64,000 nt of DNA from Embleya scabrispora (GCF_002024165.1 NZ_MWQN01000002.1:1116001-1180000), one strand, 5' to 3'; positions 8,860 through 17,143 are shown, numbered from the stretch's first letter. The notes: generated by a model not told the origin, from the sequence alone. A program made the numbers and translations.

Positions 8860-10112
8860 CAGGTCACCGGGAGTTCGTTGACGCCCTGGATCGAGGCACC
8901 CGGCCGCAGTTTCAGGTCCTCGACCGGGACGGCGAGCCGCAGCGTCGGCACCCGGTCGAACAACGCGGCGATGACCACTTCGAGTTCGAGGCGGGCCAGG
9001 TTCTGGCCGAGGCACTGATGGATGCCGTAGCCGAAGGCGAGATGGTGGCGCGCCGAGCGCCGGATGTCGAAGGTGTCCGGATCCTCGAAGACCGAACCGT
9101 CCCGGTTGACGATGGAGTTGGCCACGATCACGCCGTCGCCCGCGCGGATCAGTTGTCCGTCGATCTCGATGTCGGCGACGGCCACGCGCCCGCCCGCGAT
9201 GTCGGCGATGGCGAGGTAGCGCAACAACTCCTCGACCGCGCCCGGGATCAGGGTGGGATCGGCGCGCAGGGCGGCGTGTTGCTCGGGATGTTCGAGGAGG
9301 GTGATCACGCCGAGCGAGGTCATCGACGCGGTGGTCTCATGGCCGGCCACGAGCAACAGGACGGCCGTGTCCACCAGTTCGTCGCGGTCGAGCGCGCCCT
9401 TCGCCACGTACTCGGTCACCATGTGGGACAGCAGGCCCGGACCGGGGTCTTGTTCGAATCGGGCGATCAGTCCGCCGAGGTAGTCCTCCAGCAGGTCGCG
9501 CGCGGCCACCGCCTCCGGCCCGTCCACGGCCTGGAGTATGCGCCTGCTCGCGTCCTGGAACAGGTCGTGATCGGCGTACGGGACGCCGAGCAACTCGCAG
9601 ATCACCATGGAGGGAACGGGTAAGGACAGCCGGGTGACCAGGTCGGCCGGCGGACCGTCGGCGATCAGGTCGTCGATCGCGGCATGCACGATCCGCTCCA
9701 CGTCCGGGCGCATGTCCTTGATCCGCCGGACGGTGAACTCGCTGATGGTCATCCGCCGGCGCGGTCCGTGTTCGGGCGGGTCCAAGGCGAGGAAGCCCGG
9801 CTTGCGGTTGCGCAGCGCGTACAGCCGGGGTGAGGTCAGGGGGAAGTCGGGGTTCGCGCGATTCGAGGACAGCCGGGGGTCGGCCAATAGGGCGCGGGCC
9901 GCCTCGTACCGGGTCACCACCCACGCCGGGCGGCCGTCGTACAGGGTCACTCGACGCAGCGAACTCGACGCGTCGCGCAGCGCGTTGTAGGAGTCCGGCA
10001 GTCGGTAGGGACAGGTGCGGTCGCTCGGGAAGGCGGGGGCCTCGTCGGGGCCGGCCCCGGCCGGGAAGGTCGAGGATTCGTCGGTGGGGAAGGTCGCAGC
10101 GGTCTCGGTCAT
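8856..10112 (-). CDS. Cytochrome P450, CYP105-like
   Basis: A 418-residue soluble class-I P450. The I-helix oxygen-binding AGHETT is at 256-261, the K-helix ExxR is E295-R298, and the heme loop FGYGIHQCLG places the thiolate Cys at 367. SSNRANPDFP and the C-terminal RPGASIQGVNELPVTW are typical of the CYP105 family of actinomycete hydroxylases. It is coupled to a ferredoxin gene and divergent from a TetR gene, with two operator copies between, which suggests induction by a small-molecule substrate (xenobiotic or secondary metabolite). The substrate is not predictable. Confidence 0.93.
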   Translation of the reverse strand: MTETAATFPTDESSTFPAGAGPDEAPAFPSDRTCPYRLPDSYNALRDASSSLRRVTLYDGRPAWVVTRYEAARALLADPRLSSNRANPDFPLTSPRLYALRNRKPGFLALDPPEHGPRRRMTISEFTVRRIKDMRPDVERIVHAAIDDLIADGPPADLVTRLSLPVPSMVICELLGVPYADHDLFQDASRRILQAVDGPEAVAARDLLEDYLGGLIARFEQDPGPGLLSHMVTEYVAKGALDRDELVDTAVLLLVAGHETTASMTSLGVITLLEHPEQHAALRADPTLIPGAVEELLRYLAIADIAGGRVAVADIEIDGQLIRAGDGVIVANSIVNRDGSVFEDPDTFDIRRSARHHLAFGYGIHQCLGQNLARLELEVVIAALFDRVPTLRLAVPVEDLKLRPGASIQGVNELPVTW

Positions 10113-10138
10113 CGATCCCCTCGCAGCCTTGATCCGAT

Positions 10139-10200
10139 AGAGAACGAGTGGTTCTCTGCTTGGAGGCTAGGCTCATCCCACAGAGAACACAACGATCTCT
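10139..10200. promoter_or_regulatory. Paired operators between P450 and TetR genes
   Basis: Two inverted repeats share one design. AGAGAAC-gagtg-GTTCTCT at 10139-10157 is perfect; AGAGAAC-acaac-GATCTCT at 10182-10200 has one mismatch. Both have 7-bp arms and a 5-nt spacer, with centres 43 bp apart, one near each divergent start. This is the classic layout of a TetR protein repressing itself and a divergent target operon. Confidence 0.8.
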
Positions 10201-10242
10201 CGATAACTTTGAGGAGTCGACCTGTCACCGAATGTCGGTCCG

Positions 10243-10875
10243 GTGGTCGGGGTGACCGTCGACCACCGCAAGGGACCACGACGCCGCGGCGAGGAACTGG
10301 AGAACGCCATCCTGGCGGCGACGCTGGCCGAACTGATGGACGTCGGCTACGCCGGACTGACCATGGAGCGGGTGGCCGCCCGCGCTCGCACGGGCAAGGC
10401 CGCGCTCTATCGGCGCTGGTCCAGTCGTGCGGAACTGGCCATGGACGCCTGCAAGTTGATCGGGGCGGGCGAGAGCGAAGCGCCCGACACCGGGGCGCTG
10501 CGCTCGGACATGATCGCGCTGTTGCGGGAGATGGCGGCCAAGATGGCCGGTCCGCTCGGCGGCATCCTGCGCGGACTGCTCGCCGAGACCACGCACGACC
10601 CCGAACTCGCGCGCCTGCTTCGGGAACGCATGCATACGGTCGGCCCGGAGCGGACCCGGCGCGTGCTCGAACGCGCCGTCGAGCGGGGCGAGATCGACCC
10701 CGGGGTGCCGACCTCGCGCCGCGCGGCCGTGGCCACCGACCTGCTGCGCAACGAATTCCTGCTGTTCGGGGCGCCGATCGCGGACGAGGTCGTGATCGAC
10801 ATCGTGGACGAGGTCTATCTGCCCCTGGTGCGGATGCGTTCGGTTCCGGCGATCGGGCCCGAGTCGGGGGAGTGA
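10243..10875 (+). CDS. TetR/AcrR-family regulator of the P450 operon
   Basis: A roughly 210-residue TetR protein with the helix-turn-helix LTMERVAARARTGKAALYRR and a C-terminal domain of the TetR_C type with LRNEFLLFG. It is divergent from the P450-ferredoxin operon and flanked by two copies of a probable operator. The start is not settled: the GTG at 10243 lacks a ribosome site, whereas a good GAGGAG (10211-10216) sits 5 nt before an in-frame CTG at 10222, so translation may begin there. Either way the DNA-binding domain is complete. Confidence 0.87.
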   Translation: MVGVTVDHRKGPRRRGEELENAILAATLAELMDVGYAGLTMERVAARARTGKAALYRRWSSRAELAMDACKLIGAGESEAPDTGALRSDMIALLREMAAKMAGPLGGILRGLLAETTHDPELARLLRERMHTVGPERTRRVLERAVERGEIDPGVPTSRRAAVATDLLRNEFLLFGAPIADEVVIDIVDEVYLPLVRMRSVPAIGPESGE

Positions 10876-11183
10876 GGGCGGGCGACCGGCGCATCGTGTT
10901 CGTCGCCCCCGGGCGGCCCGGGACCGGCGGCGTCCGCGTCTACACCGTCTCCACCGACGGCGCGGCGCTCCCGGGCGTTGCCCTGAGCCTGCTCACCTCG
11001 TTCGCCGGGTGGGGAACCCGCGGGATCCGAACGGGACTCGTCCCGGCCCGAACACGCGCGCCCCGGACCCGGAACGGCCATTACCCGCAGGGAATTGTCG
11101 GCCCCGCACGCGGAGCGGAGGATTGTCGTCATGGCCGCCGCGCCGGCGGACCGCAAACTCCCACCACCCCCCAGAGGTTCGCC

Positions 11184-11579
11184 ATGTCCGAATTCAAGTC
11201 GACGGCCGAGGTCATCGCGCAGTTCAACGACGCGTTCACGAAGCACGACCCGACGCTGATCGAGGGTCTGGTCGGCGAGGGTTGTGTGATGGTCACGGTC
11301 CAGCCCGCCCCGGACGGGACCCGTTACGAGGGGCTGGAGGCGTGCGAGACCTTCTGGAAGGAGTTGGCGGCCGACCCGAACGTCGCCTTCCAACCGGAGG
11401 AGGTCTACGTCTTCGACGACCGCGCGGTGATCAAGTGGCGGGTGACGTTCACCCCGGGCGAGGTGAACGAGGTGTTCGGCGAGTCGCACGCCGGGTCCAC
11501 CACCGTGGCGGGCGTCAACCTCATGCAGGTGCGCGACGGGCGCATCGTCGAGGGGCTGGGGTACAGCAAGACGCCGTGA
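11184..11579 (+). CDS. SnoaL/NTF2-like protein
   Basis: A 131-residue cone-fold protein of the NTF2/SnoaL superfamily: N-terminal helix VIAQFNDAFTKHD, loop GVxMxTxxPxPDGTRYEG-like segment (MVTVQPAPDGTRYEG), then FDDRAVIKWRVTF and VNLMQVRDGRIVEGLGY. Members bind small hydrophobic ligands or catalyse isomerisation/aldol-type steps. No catalytic residue assignment is safe here. The ATG at 11184 is within a longer open frame but is the only start that gives a family-length protein; AGAGG lies upstream. The 308-bp gap before it (10876-11183) shows no gene. Confidence 0.8.
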   Translation: MSEFKSTAEVIAQFNDAFTKHDPTLIEGLVGEGCVMVTVQPAPDGTRYEGLEACETFWKELAADPNVAFQPEEVYVFDDRAVIKWRVTFTPGEVNEVFGESHAGSTTVAGVNLMQVRDGRIVEGLGYSKTP

Positions 11580-11733
11580 CCTCGGGGCCGCGTGCGTCGG
11601 GACCCGGTGACCCCGTGGTCGTCGCGACGCGGCCCGTGGCGGGCCCGGCACGGGGCGGGTCCGCCACGGGAGGCCGTCGACCCCGGGCGAACGGGGTCGA
11701 CGGCGTGCGACGCCCGCCCGGCACAATTCCGGT

Positions 11734-12117
11734 ATGACTCCCACCGCGCCGCACTATCTGACCCCGGCCGAGACGGCCGAGCGCTCCGGCTTCAGCCTGG
11801 ACACCCTGCGCTACTACGAACGCATCGGCCTGCTCTCCGACGTGGGCCGCGCACCCAGCGGGCATCGCCGGTTCACCGAGCAGGACCTGCAATGGCTCGG
11901 CATCCTGCGCTGCCTGCGGGACACCGGGATGCCGATCGCGGACATGCGCCGCTACGCCGAACTGGCCCGCACCGGCGACCGGGAGTCGCTGACCGAGCGC
12001 ATCGCCCTCCTGGAACGGCACGACGCCTCGGTGGAGGAGCAGATCGCGCTGCTGCGGGCGCAGCAGGGACACCTGCGGGGCAAGATCGACTACTACCGGT
12101 CGGTGCTGCCGGACTGA
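11734..12117 (+). CDS. MerR-family regulator
   Basis: A 127-residue MerR protein. The N-terminal winged helix is textbook (YLTPAETAERSGFSLDTLRY, YERIGLL, GHRRFTEQDLQWL), followed by a long dimerisation coiled coil ending LRGKIDYYRSVLPD. No cysteines for metal sensing are present, so it belongs with the organic-signal MerR group commonly found beside aldo/keto reductases and NTF2-like proteins. It follows the NTF2-like gene by 154 bp; the aldo/keto reductase at 14700 may be under its control, but that is speculative. Confidence 0.88.
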   Translation: MTPTAPHYLTPAETAERSGFSLDTLRYYERIGLLSDVGRAPSGHRRFTEQDLQWLGILRCLRDTGMPIADMRRYAELARTGDRESLTERIALLERHDASVEEQIALLRAQQGHLRGKIDYYRSVLPD

Positions 12118-12324
12118 GCCCGCGCCGGTGGGCCCGGCCGGGTCGTGTGTGCTTCCGGCGGACGACGGATGACCGTGCGGCGTTCGATGGTGGAACGTTC
12201 CGTGTCGACAGCGCCGAAACCGGGCGCGACGATGTGCTCTCCCGATATGGATGTACGGGCACGGGCACGGGTACCGGAGCACTCCGGCCCGTCCGGACGC
12301 CGGGACAGGAGAGGGTCACCAACC

Positions 12325-13086
12325 ATGACCGACACCGCCACCGACTCCGACAACTTCGACAACTTCGACGGTGACCGGTTGCCGCCGACCGTCGCCGCCG
12401 ACCACCAGACGACGCTCCTGGAGTACCGCCGCGCCCGCGGCCGACAGCATGTCCGCGATTGGTACGCCGGTCTGCGGATCAAGAAGTTTCCCGAGGACCT
12501 GCGCGTGTTCGAGCACGTGCTGTGGTCCTCGCGGACCCAGGTGGTGGTGGAGCTGGGCACCCATCTGGGTGGCTCGACCCTGTGGTTCCGCGACCGACTG
12601 CGCACCCTGGTCGGCTACGGCCGCGTCCCCGAGGCGATCCGGGTGATCTCGGTCGACCTGGACCAGTCGCGCGCGGCGGCGCTGCTCGGCAGCGCCGATC
12701 CGCACTTCGCGCGCGACATCACCCTCGTCGCGGGCGACGTCACCGACCCGGGGCTCGCCGAACGGGTCGAGCGACTGATCCCGTCGGGCGCGCGCTGCCT
12801 GGTCGTCGAGGACACCCTGCACGAGTACGCCACGACCGCCGCCGCGCTGCGCAACTTCGCCCATCTGGTGCCCGACGGCGGCTACTTCGTCGTCGAGGAC
12901 GGCATCGTGGACGACCCCGACCTGTGCCCGCCCGACATGCCGGGCGGTGTGGTTCCGGCGATCACCGATTGGCTGGCCGGCGACCAGGGCAGCGCCTTCG
13001 CCACCCGCCGCGACCTGGAGCTCTACGGCGTCACCAGCCACCCGCACGGCTGGCTGCAACGGGTCCGGTGCCGCCCGGCACCGTAA
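12325..13086 (+). CDS. CmcI-like (cephalosporin hydroxylase/rhamnosyl O-methyltransferase family) SAM-dependent enzyme
   Basis: A 253-residue protein of the CmcI family. VVVELGTHLGGSTLWFRD is the SAM-binding motif I, VISVDLDQ follows at the ribose-binding position, and CLVVEDTLHEY plus FVVEDGIVDD supply the acidic residues that bind the metal in CmcI-type O-methyltransferases. The ATG at 12325 is preceded by GGAGAG and starts a low-complexity segment with DNFDNFD. Despite the cephalosporin hydroxylase label used for this family, most members act as O-methyltransferases. No cephamycin genes are nearby, so the substrate is unknown. Confidence 0.8.
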   Translation: MTDTATDSDNFDNFDGDRLPPTVAADHQTTLLEYRRARGRQHVRDWYAGLRIKKFPEDLRVFEHVLWSSRTQVVVELGTHLGGSTLWFRDRLRTLVGYGRVPEAIRVISVDLDQSRAAALLGSADPHFARDITLVAGDVTDPGLAERVERLIPSGARCLVVEDTLHEYATTAAALRNFAHLVPDGGYFVVEDGIVDDPDLCPPDMPGGVVPAITDWLAGDQGSAFATRRDLELYGVTSHPHGWLQRVRCRPAP

Positions 13087-13104
13087 CGGCGGGCCGAGCC
13101 GGGC

Positions 13105-13326
13105 TCAGTGGGTGTAGAGGTACACCAGGCCGCCGGGGCCGTCGGAGCAGAAGAAGCTCGGCCCCCAGAGGTTGTAGCCCGCCACGCCGGCCGCGTGACA
13201 CTGGGCCGTCGTGTAGTAGACACCACTCACGTGGAATTCGCCGGCGGCGGAGGCACTGGTCGCGGCGGCGAGCGGAACAAGCGTTGCGACGGTGGCGGCG
13301 GCGAGCAGTCCGATGCGCTTCTTCAC
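13105..13326 (-). CDS. Small secreted protein
   Basis: A 73-residue precursor with a Sec signal peptide (VKKRIGLLAAATVATLVPLA, cleavage probably after ATSASA), leaving about 45 residues with two cysteines (AQCHA and SFFCSD) and many aromatic/glycine residues (YYTTAQ, YNLWGPSFF, LVYLYTH). The GTG at 13326 is chosen because AAGGAG sits 7 nt before it; an upstream ATG at 13344 would swallow that site. The two cysteines could form a disulfide. Two DasR-like repeats lie about 100 bp upstream. The family is not recognised. Confidence 0.75.
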   Translation of the reverse strand: MKKRIGLLAAATVATLVPLAAATSASAAGEFHVSGVYYTTAQCHAAGVAGYNLWGPSFFCSDGPGGLVYLYTH

Positions 13327-13420
13327 GTGCCAACTCCTTTTCATCGGGGCGACATTCGATTTCGGCGGATGTCGTCGGAGGTGGTGCGATGCCGCTCGGA
13401 TGCTACCGGCGGAGTATTGA

Positions 13421-13458
13421 AGAGGTCTAGGCCAATGTCCGGATAGGTCTATGCCAAT
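13421..13458. promoter_or_regulatory. Tandem DasR-like (dre) sites
   Basis: AGAGGTCTAGGCCAAT (13421-13436) and ATAGGTCTATGCCAAT (13443-13458) are direct repeats 22 bp apart, two helical turns. Against the published Streptomyces DasR element AGTGGTCTAGACCAGT they match at 13 and 11 of 16 positions. They lie about 100 bp upstream of the small secreted protein gene. This hints at N-acetylglucosamine/chitin-linked control; the direct-repeat arrangement also resembles chitinase promoters. Confidence 0.45.
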
Positions 13459-13586
13459 TCCCCGCCACGGGCCGGTCGTGCGGGAAAAGCGTTTGCGGGG
13501 GTCGGGTGTTGTTCGGTAGAAAGTGCGGCCGGACGCCCATCGGCGGATTGCCGCGGGGGACGTGACGACGAGAGGAGGGACACGCG

Positions 13587-13640
13587 ATGTACGCAGTCAT
13601 CACCGCGCCCGTGTCCTCCCGGGGGACCGACCGAGTCTGA
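13587..13640 (+). CDS. Possible 17-residue leader peptide
   Basis: A short frame, MYAVITAPVSSRGTDRV, begins at an ATG preceded by an excellent ribosome site (GAGGAGGG, 6 nt spacing) and stops 37 nt before the TTG start of the GNAT gene at 13678. No other gene occupies this 330-bp gap. It may be a translated leader of the GNAT mRNA. Evidence is limited to the ribosome site and position. Confidence 0.35.
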   Translation: MYAVITAPVSSRGTDRV

Positions 13641-13677
13641 CCCCGGAACGGACGGGCGCTCTTCACTGGAGTGTGCC

Positions 13678-14637
13678 TTGACCGTGGAACAGCAGGATCC
13701 GATCATGCGTCCGATCACCGGACGCGACGAACTCGCCCTCTTCACCCGACTGCCCTACGTCCTCAACACCGAACTGTCGCACGACCTCGCCGCCGGCCGC
13801 CGCCGACCGGAATGGACGTGGGTCGCCCTGCGCGATGACCGACTCCTGGCCCGAGCCGCGTGGTGGAGCCGTCCGGGGGACCGGGTGCCGCGCTACCTGG
13901 ACATCCTCGACGTCGACGACGGCGTCGACGGCGTCCCGGCGGCGGAGCGCCCGGAGTTCGCGGCGCGCCTGGTGCGCACCGCGTTGGCCGACATCCTGCC
14001 CGCCGGGACCCGCCCGCCGGAGTACACCCGCTTCGTCCCGCCCGACTGGCGCGAGGACCCGCTCGTCGGCCCGGCCGTCCGGGCTCGCATGACGGCACTG
14101 GAGGGCCTCGGTGCCCGGCTGTTCGTGGAGCGGCTGCGGTTGGAATGGCGCCCCGGGACGCCGATCCCGCAGCCGCGCGGCCGGCTGACGTTCCGTCCGG
14201 TGCACGATGCCGAGGAACTGGTGACGCTGATGACCGACGTCCTGACGGGAACGTTGGACGCGCACGGGCGGGACGAACTGACCCGAATGACGGCCCGTGA
14301 AGCGGCGGTTGCCCAGTACGACGACGAACTGACCCGCTACGCGAGCCCGAAGGAGTGGTGGCGCATCGCGACGCTGCCGGACGGGGAGCCGCTGGGATTC
14401 GTCATCCCGGCGCACAACGGCTACAACCCGGTGATCGCCTACATCGCGGTACTGCCCGCGCATCGCGGCAAGGGCTACGTCGACGACATCCTGGCCGAAG
14501 GCACCCGCGTGCTGGCCGCCCAGGACGTGCCCCGGATCCGCGCGGCGACCGATCTCGGCAACGTCCCGATGGCGAACGCGTTTCGGCGGGCGGGGTATGT
14601 CGACTTCGAGCGTGAGATCAACATGACCTGGCGCTGA
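13678..14637 (+). CDS. GNAT-family N-acetyltransferase
   Basis: A 319-residue acetyltransferase. The C-terminal half carries the GNAT core: EPLGFVIPAHN (beta strand), VIAYIAVLPAHRGKGYVDDI with the acetyl-CoA pyrophosphate loop HRGKGY, then ATDLGNVPMANAFRRAGYVD, the motif-B asparagine helix. The N-terminal half (about 1-150) is a degenerate GNAT-like extension as in two-domain proteins. The TTG at 13678 has GGAG 6 nt upstream; a GTG two codons later is also possible. It converges on the aldo/keto reductase gene across a strong hairpin. The acceptor substrate is unknown. Confidence 0.83.
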   Translation: MTVEQQDPIMRPITGRDELALFTRLPYVLNTELSHDLAAGRRRPEWTWVALRDDRLLARAAWWSRPGDRVPRYLDILDVDDGVDGVPAAERPEFAARLVRTALADILPAGTRPPEYTRFVPPDWREDPLVGPAVRARMTALEGLGARLFVERLRLEWRPGTPIPQPRGRLTFRPVHDAEELVTLMTDVLTGTLDAHGRDELTRMTAREAAVAQYDDELTRYASPKEWWRIATLPDGEPLGFVIPAHNGYNPVIAYIAVLPAHRGKGYVDDILAEGTRVLAAQDVPRIRAATDLGNVPMANAFRRAGYVDFEREINMTWR

Positions 14638-14641
14638 CGGG

Positions 14642-14691
14642 CCGGCGGGTGGGCGGGGACGGCGCATGTGCCGTCCCCGCCCACCCGCCGG
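14642..14691. terminator. Strong bidirectional terminator hairpin
   Basis: A perfect 22-bp stem (14642-14663 with 14670-14691) with a small loop lies in the 62-bp gap between the ends of the converging GNAT and aldo/keto reductase genes. It should stop transcription from both sides. Confidence 0.8.
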
Positions 14692-14699
14692 GATCCGGC

Positions 14700-15686
14700 T
14701 CAGTGCGCGCTGTCCAGCCGAGTGCGCTGATCCGGCGTCAGTTCCAGGTCCACGGCCGCCAGGTTCTCCGCCAACTGCGCGACGGAGGAGGCGCCGGCGA
14801 GCGGGACGATCGGGAACGTGTGCCCGATCTGCCAGGCGAGCACGACCTGGTTCACCGTCGCCCCGATCTCCCGCGCGACCTCCCGCAACACCGCCAGCCT
14901 GGCGGGCGTGCCCGGGTGGTCGTAGTCCGGCGGCAGCGGCTTGTCGGGCCGCGCGTACGCACCGCCGAGGAGCGGCGAATAGGCGACCAGGGTCAGATCC
15001 GGCTCGGCGCGCAGGTAGCTCAGCAGCTCCGGGCCGGCGTGACCGAGGCTGCCCTCGGGGAAGAGCGCGTCGGGTATGTCGTATCGGGGGCGCAGGTGGC
15101 TGTGCTGATATTGGAGCACCTCGTACCCCGGCACCCCCGCCGCCGCGGCGAGCGAACGGGCCCGCTCCACGCGCCACACGGCGTGATTGCTCGCGCCCAG
15201 CATGCCGACCGTGCCCTCGGTCACCAACTCCCCGAAGGCCTCCACGGTTTCGCGCGGCGGCACGGTCCGGTCCTCGATGTGCGCGTAGAGCAGATCGAGG
15301 CGCTCCACCCCCAGCCGCTCCCGGCTCCGCTCCGCCGCCTCGCGAATCGCCTTCGCGGACAGGCCCTCGGGGTTGTCGATGTAGCCGGTGCCCGCCGCCA
15401 GCGGCGCCGCGCCCAGCTTGGTGGCGATCACGATCTCGTCCCCGACGCCGCGGCTGCGCCGCCACCGTCCGAGCAACGCCTCGCTCTGCCCGCCGAGTTG
15501 CCCGTCGATCCAGAAGGCGTAGTTGTCGGAGGTGTCGATGAACGTGCCCCCGGCCTCGACGAAATGATCCAACACCGCGTAGGAGGTCTTCTCGTCGGTC
15601 ACCGACCCGAACAACATCGCCCCCAGCGCGAGCACGCTCACCTCCCGACGCGTGCCCGGATCGACCCCGATGGTGCGGTACTTCAT
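14700..15686 (-). CDS. Aldo/keto reductase
   Basis: A 328-residue NADPH-dependent (alpha/beta)8 oxidoreductase. Catalytic landmarks in order: FIDTSDNYAFW (Asp and Tyr of the tetrad), VIATKLG (Lys), LDLLYAHIEDR (His), then GASNHAVWRV, YSPLLGGAYARP and the C-terminal cofactor-binding PLAGASSVAQLAENLAAV. It is closest to the AKR group with general aldehyde/ketone activity. The ATG at 15686 with GGGGG upstream is preferred to an upstream start at 15743 that lacks a ribosome site. The physiological substrate is unknown. Confidence 0.9.
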   Translation of the reverse strand: MKYRTIGVDPGTRREVSVLALGAMLFGSVTDEKTSYAVLDHFVEAGGTFIDTSDNYAFWIDGQLGGQSEALLGRWRRSRGVGDEIVIATKLGAAPLAAGTGYIDNPEGLSAKAIREAAERSRERLGVERLDLLYAHIEDRTVPPRETVEAFGELVTEGTVGMLGASNHAVWRVERARSLAAAAGVPGYEVLQYQHSHLRPRYDIPDALFPEGSLGHAGPELLSYLRAEPDLTLVAYSPLLGGAYARPDKPLPPDYDHPGTPARLAVLREVAREIGATVNQVVLAWQIGHTFPIVPLAGASSVAQLAENLAAVDLELTPDQRTRLDSAH

Positions 15687-15736
15687 GGTGACCCCCAACG
15701 ACGCGGCCCGCGATGTCCCGGGCCCGAGGGCACGAG

Positions 15737-16231
15737 TCAACAACCTGGAGCGCGCTCCAGGTCAACCTGTCGGCGCAGGCCCGGGGGAATGGTGAACCGC
15801 AGTTCAGGGCGTTCCCAACCAATCTTCGGAGGCGACGGGGCGATCGTGCCCACGCGCGTCGCGCCCAGCCGCCGATAGAAGGCCTCCGCCGGGGGATGGG
15901 CGACCACGCGCACGGCGGTGAGACCGGCTCGGCCGGCCTCGCCGATCATGTGCTCGATCAGGATTCGGCCGACGCCCGATCCCTGTGCCTCGTCCGCCAC
16001 GAAGGCCAGATCCAGCTCCGGCGGATCCAGGACGAGGGCGTAGAAGCCGAGCGGCTCGTCGCCCGCGTCGACGGCCGCGAAGACCCGATGCCGGGCGATG
16101 TAGTCGGCCGTGACCCGGTACCCGGCGATGATCGAGGCGTAGTGCCCGCGGTAGGCGCCGGACCCGCCCACCAGCGACGTGAGCCGGTCCGCGTCCGAGG
16201 CGACGGCCCGCCTGATGGTGATCGACTGCAT
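15737..16231 (-). CDS. GNAT-family N-acetyltransferase
   Basis: A compact single-domain GNAT of about 164 residues. ITIRRAVASDADRL is the usual first strand and helix; LDLAFVADEAQGSGVGRIL holds the acetyl-CoA loop (Q-x-S-G-V-G), and VRVVAHPPAEAFYRRLGATR is the motif-B region. It lies 50 bp upstream of the aldo/keto reductase on the same strand and may be co-transcribed. The ATG at 16231 is used; an in-frame GTG at 16252 is an alternative, and neither has a clear ribosome site. Confidence 0.82.
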   Translation of the reverse strand: MQSITIRRAVASDADRLTSLVGGSGAYRGHYASIIAGYRVTADYIARHRVFAAVDAGDEPLGFYALVLDPPELDLAFVADEAQGSGVGRILIEHMIGEAGRAGLTAVRVVAHPPAEAFYRRLGATRVGTIAPSPPKIGWERPELRFTIPPGLRRQVDLERAPGC

Positions 16232-16339
16232 CCGTCGAAGTCTAGAGGGCACAAAATCGCTGCCCGCGAGGCGGTCGAGTCGGGGCCCGCGTCGGTGGGG
16301 ACCGACCGGGACCGACCCGAGCGCCTCGCGGGTGGTGCG

Positions 16340-17143
16340 TCAGTCGACCCGGAAGCCGTGTTGGCCGGCCAGGCGGGTCAAGGATCGTTGGCCGGGGATC
16401 CCATTGGCGTCCTGGCCGGAGTAGCCGAGGCGGCGTTGGTAGGCGGCGTAGGCGTGGATCGTCGCGGTCCCGAAGGAGCCGTCGACGTAGGCGGACGCGA
16501 GCAGGCCCTCGGCCTGGAGCGCCTGCTCGACCAGGAGGACGTCGGTGCGGTGCGCCGCCGAGCCCTGGGGAGCGGGTGGGTCGAGGCGCGCGGAGTCGAG
16601 GATGTTGGCCAGGCTGACGGTCGGGACCCCGCTGCCCCCGGGCGTCCCGCGCGGATCGTGCGGATCGGCCGTGGGTGGGCAGCCGTCCGGGAAGCGCGGC
16701 GCCAGGTAACCGCTCACCCGCGCGTCGGTGCGCCGAAACGTGTGCGAGTAGACGCCGTTGCCCTGGCCGCCGTCGCCGCCGCTCGGGATCGTGTTGCCGC
16801 CCTTGGTGTACACGTGGACGTCGTCGAAGCGGACCACGATCTCGGTGTGCGCGCCGTTGCCGAAGTCGACCCAGGCACCCCAACTCGGGTATTCCGACCA
16901 CTGGTCGTGTGCGCGGGCCCAGTTCGCGAACGCGGTGACGTTGTCGACCTTGGGCACGATGTCCGCGAGGCCGACGTCGTTGTACATGCACCAGTCGAAG
17001 ATGACGCACCACGGCACGCCGTCCTCGCCGAACTCCCGTCCCCACTTGGTCTGGTTGTCGTAACCGTCGCGGGCGTTCCAGCTCTCGTAAACGCCTTCCG
17101 GTACGGCTTGGAGATGTGCGATCAGGTCGTCCCATGTAGCCAT
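16340..17143 (-). CDS. Endolysin-like protein: CHAP-type amidase with C-terminal peptidoglycan-binding domain
   Basis: A 267-residue cell-wall hydrolase. The N-terminal catalytic part has QTKWGREFGEDGVPWCVIFD, the pattern of actinophage and actinomycete CHAP/NlpC-like domains with the nucleophile Cys in PWC, and a later histidine in GNGAHTEIVVRF. A GNxIP linker follows. The C-terminal 70 residues (VEQALQAEGLLAS, YVDGSFGTATIHAYAAYQRR) form a PG_binding_1 domain. There is no signal peptide, as in phage endolysins, so release would need a holin, lysis or a non-classical route. The ATG at 17143 is preceded by GGGGG. No other phage genes are nearby. Confidence 0.75.
   Translation of the reverse strand: MATWDDLIAHLQAVPEGVYESWNARDGYDNQTKWGREFGEDGVPWCVIFDWCMYNDVGLADIVPKVDNVTAFANWARAHDQWSEYPSWGAWVDFGNGAHTEIVVRFDDVHVYTKGGNTIPSGGDGGQGNGVYSHTFRRTDARVSGYLAPRFPDGCPPTADPHDPRGTPGGSGVPTVSLANILDSARLDPPAPQGSAAHRTDVLLVEQALQAEGLLASAYVDGSFGTATIHAYAAYQRRLGYSGQDANGIPGQRSLTRLAGQHGFRVD

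Noticed and set aside
8856-9018. Ferredoxin start at 9015 giving 124 residues
   Set aside because: The first 52 residues would be the out-of-frame reading of the P450 C-terminus; the GTG at 8859 with a GTGA overlap gives a normal 72-residue ferredoxin.
12145-12324. Upstream extension of the CmcI-like gene from 12145
   Set aside because: The extra 60 residues are Arg/Pro/Ser-rich with no family match, and GGAGAG marks the ATG at 12325.
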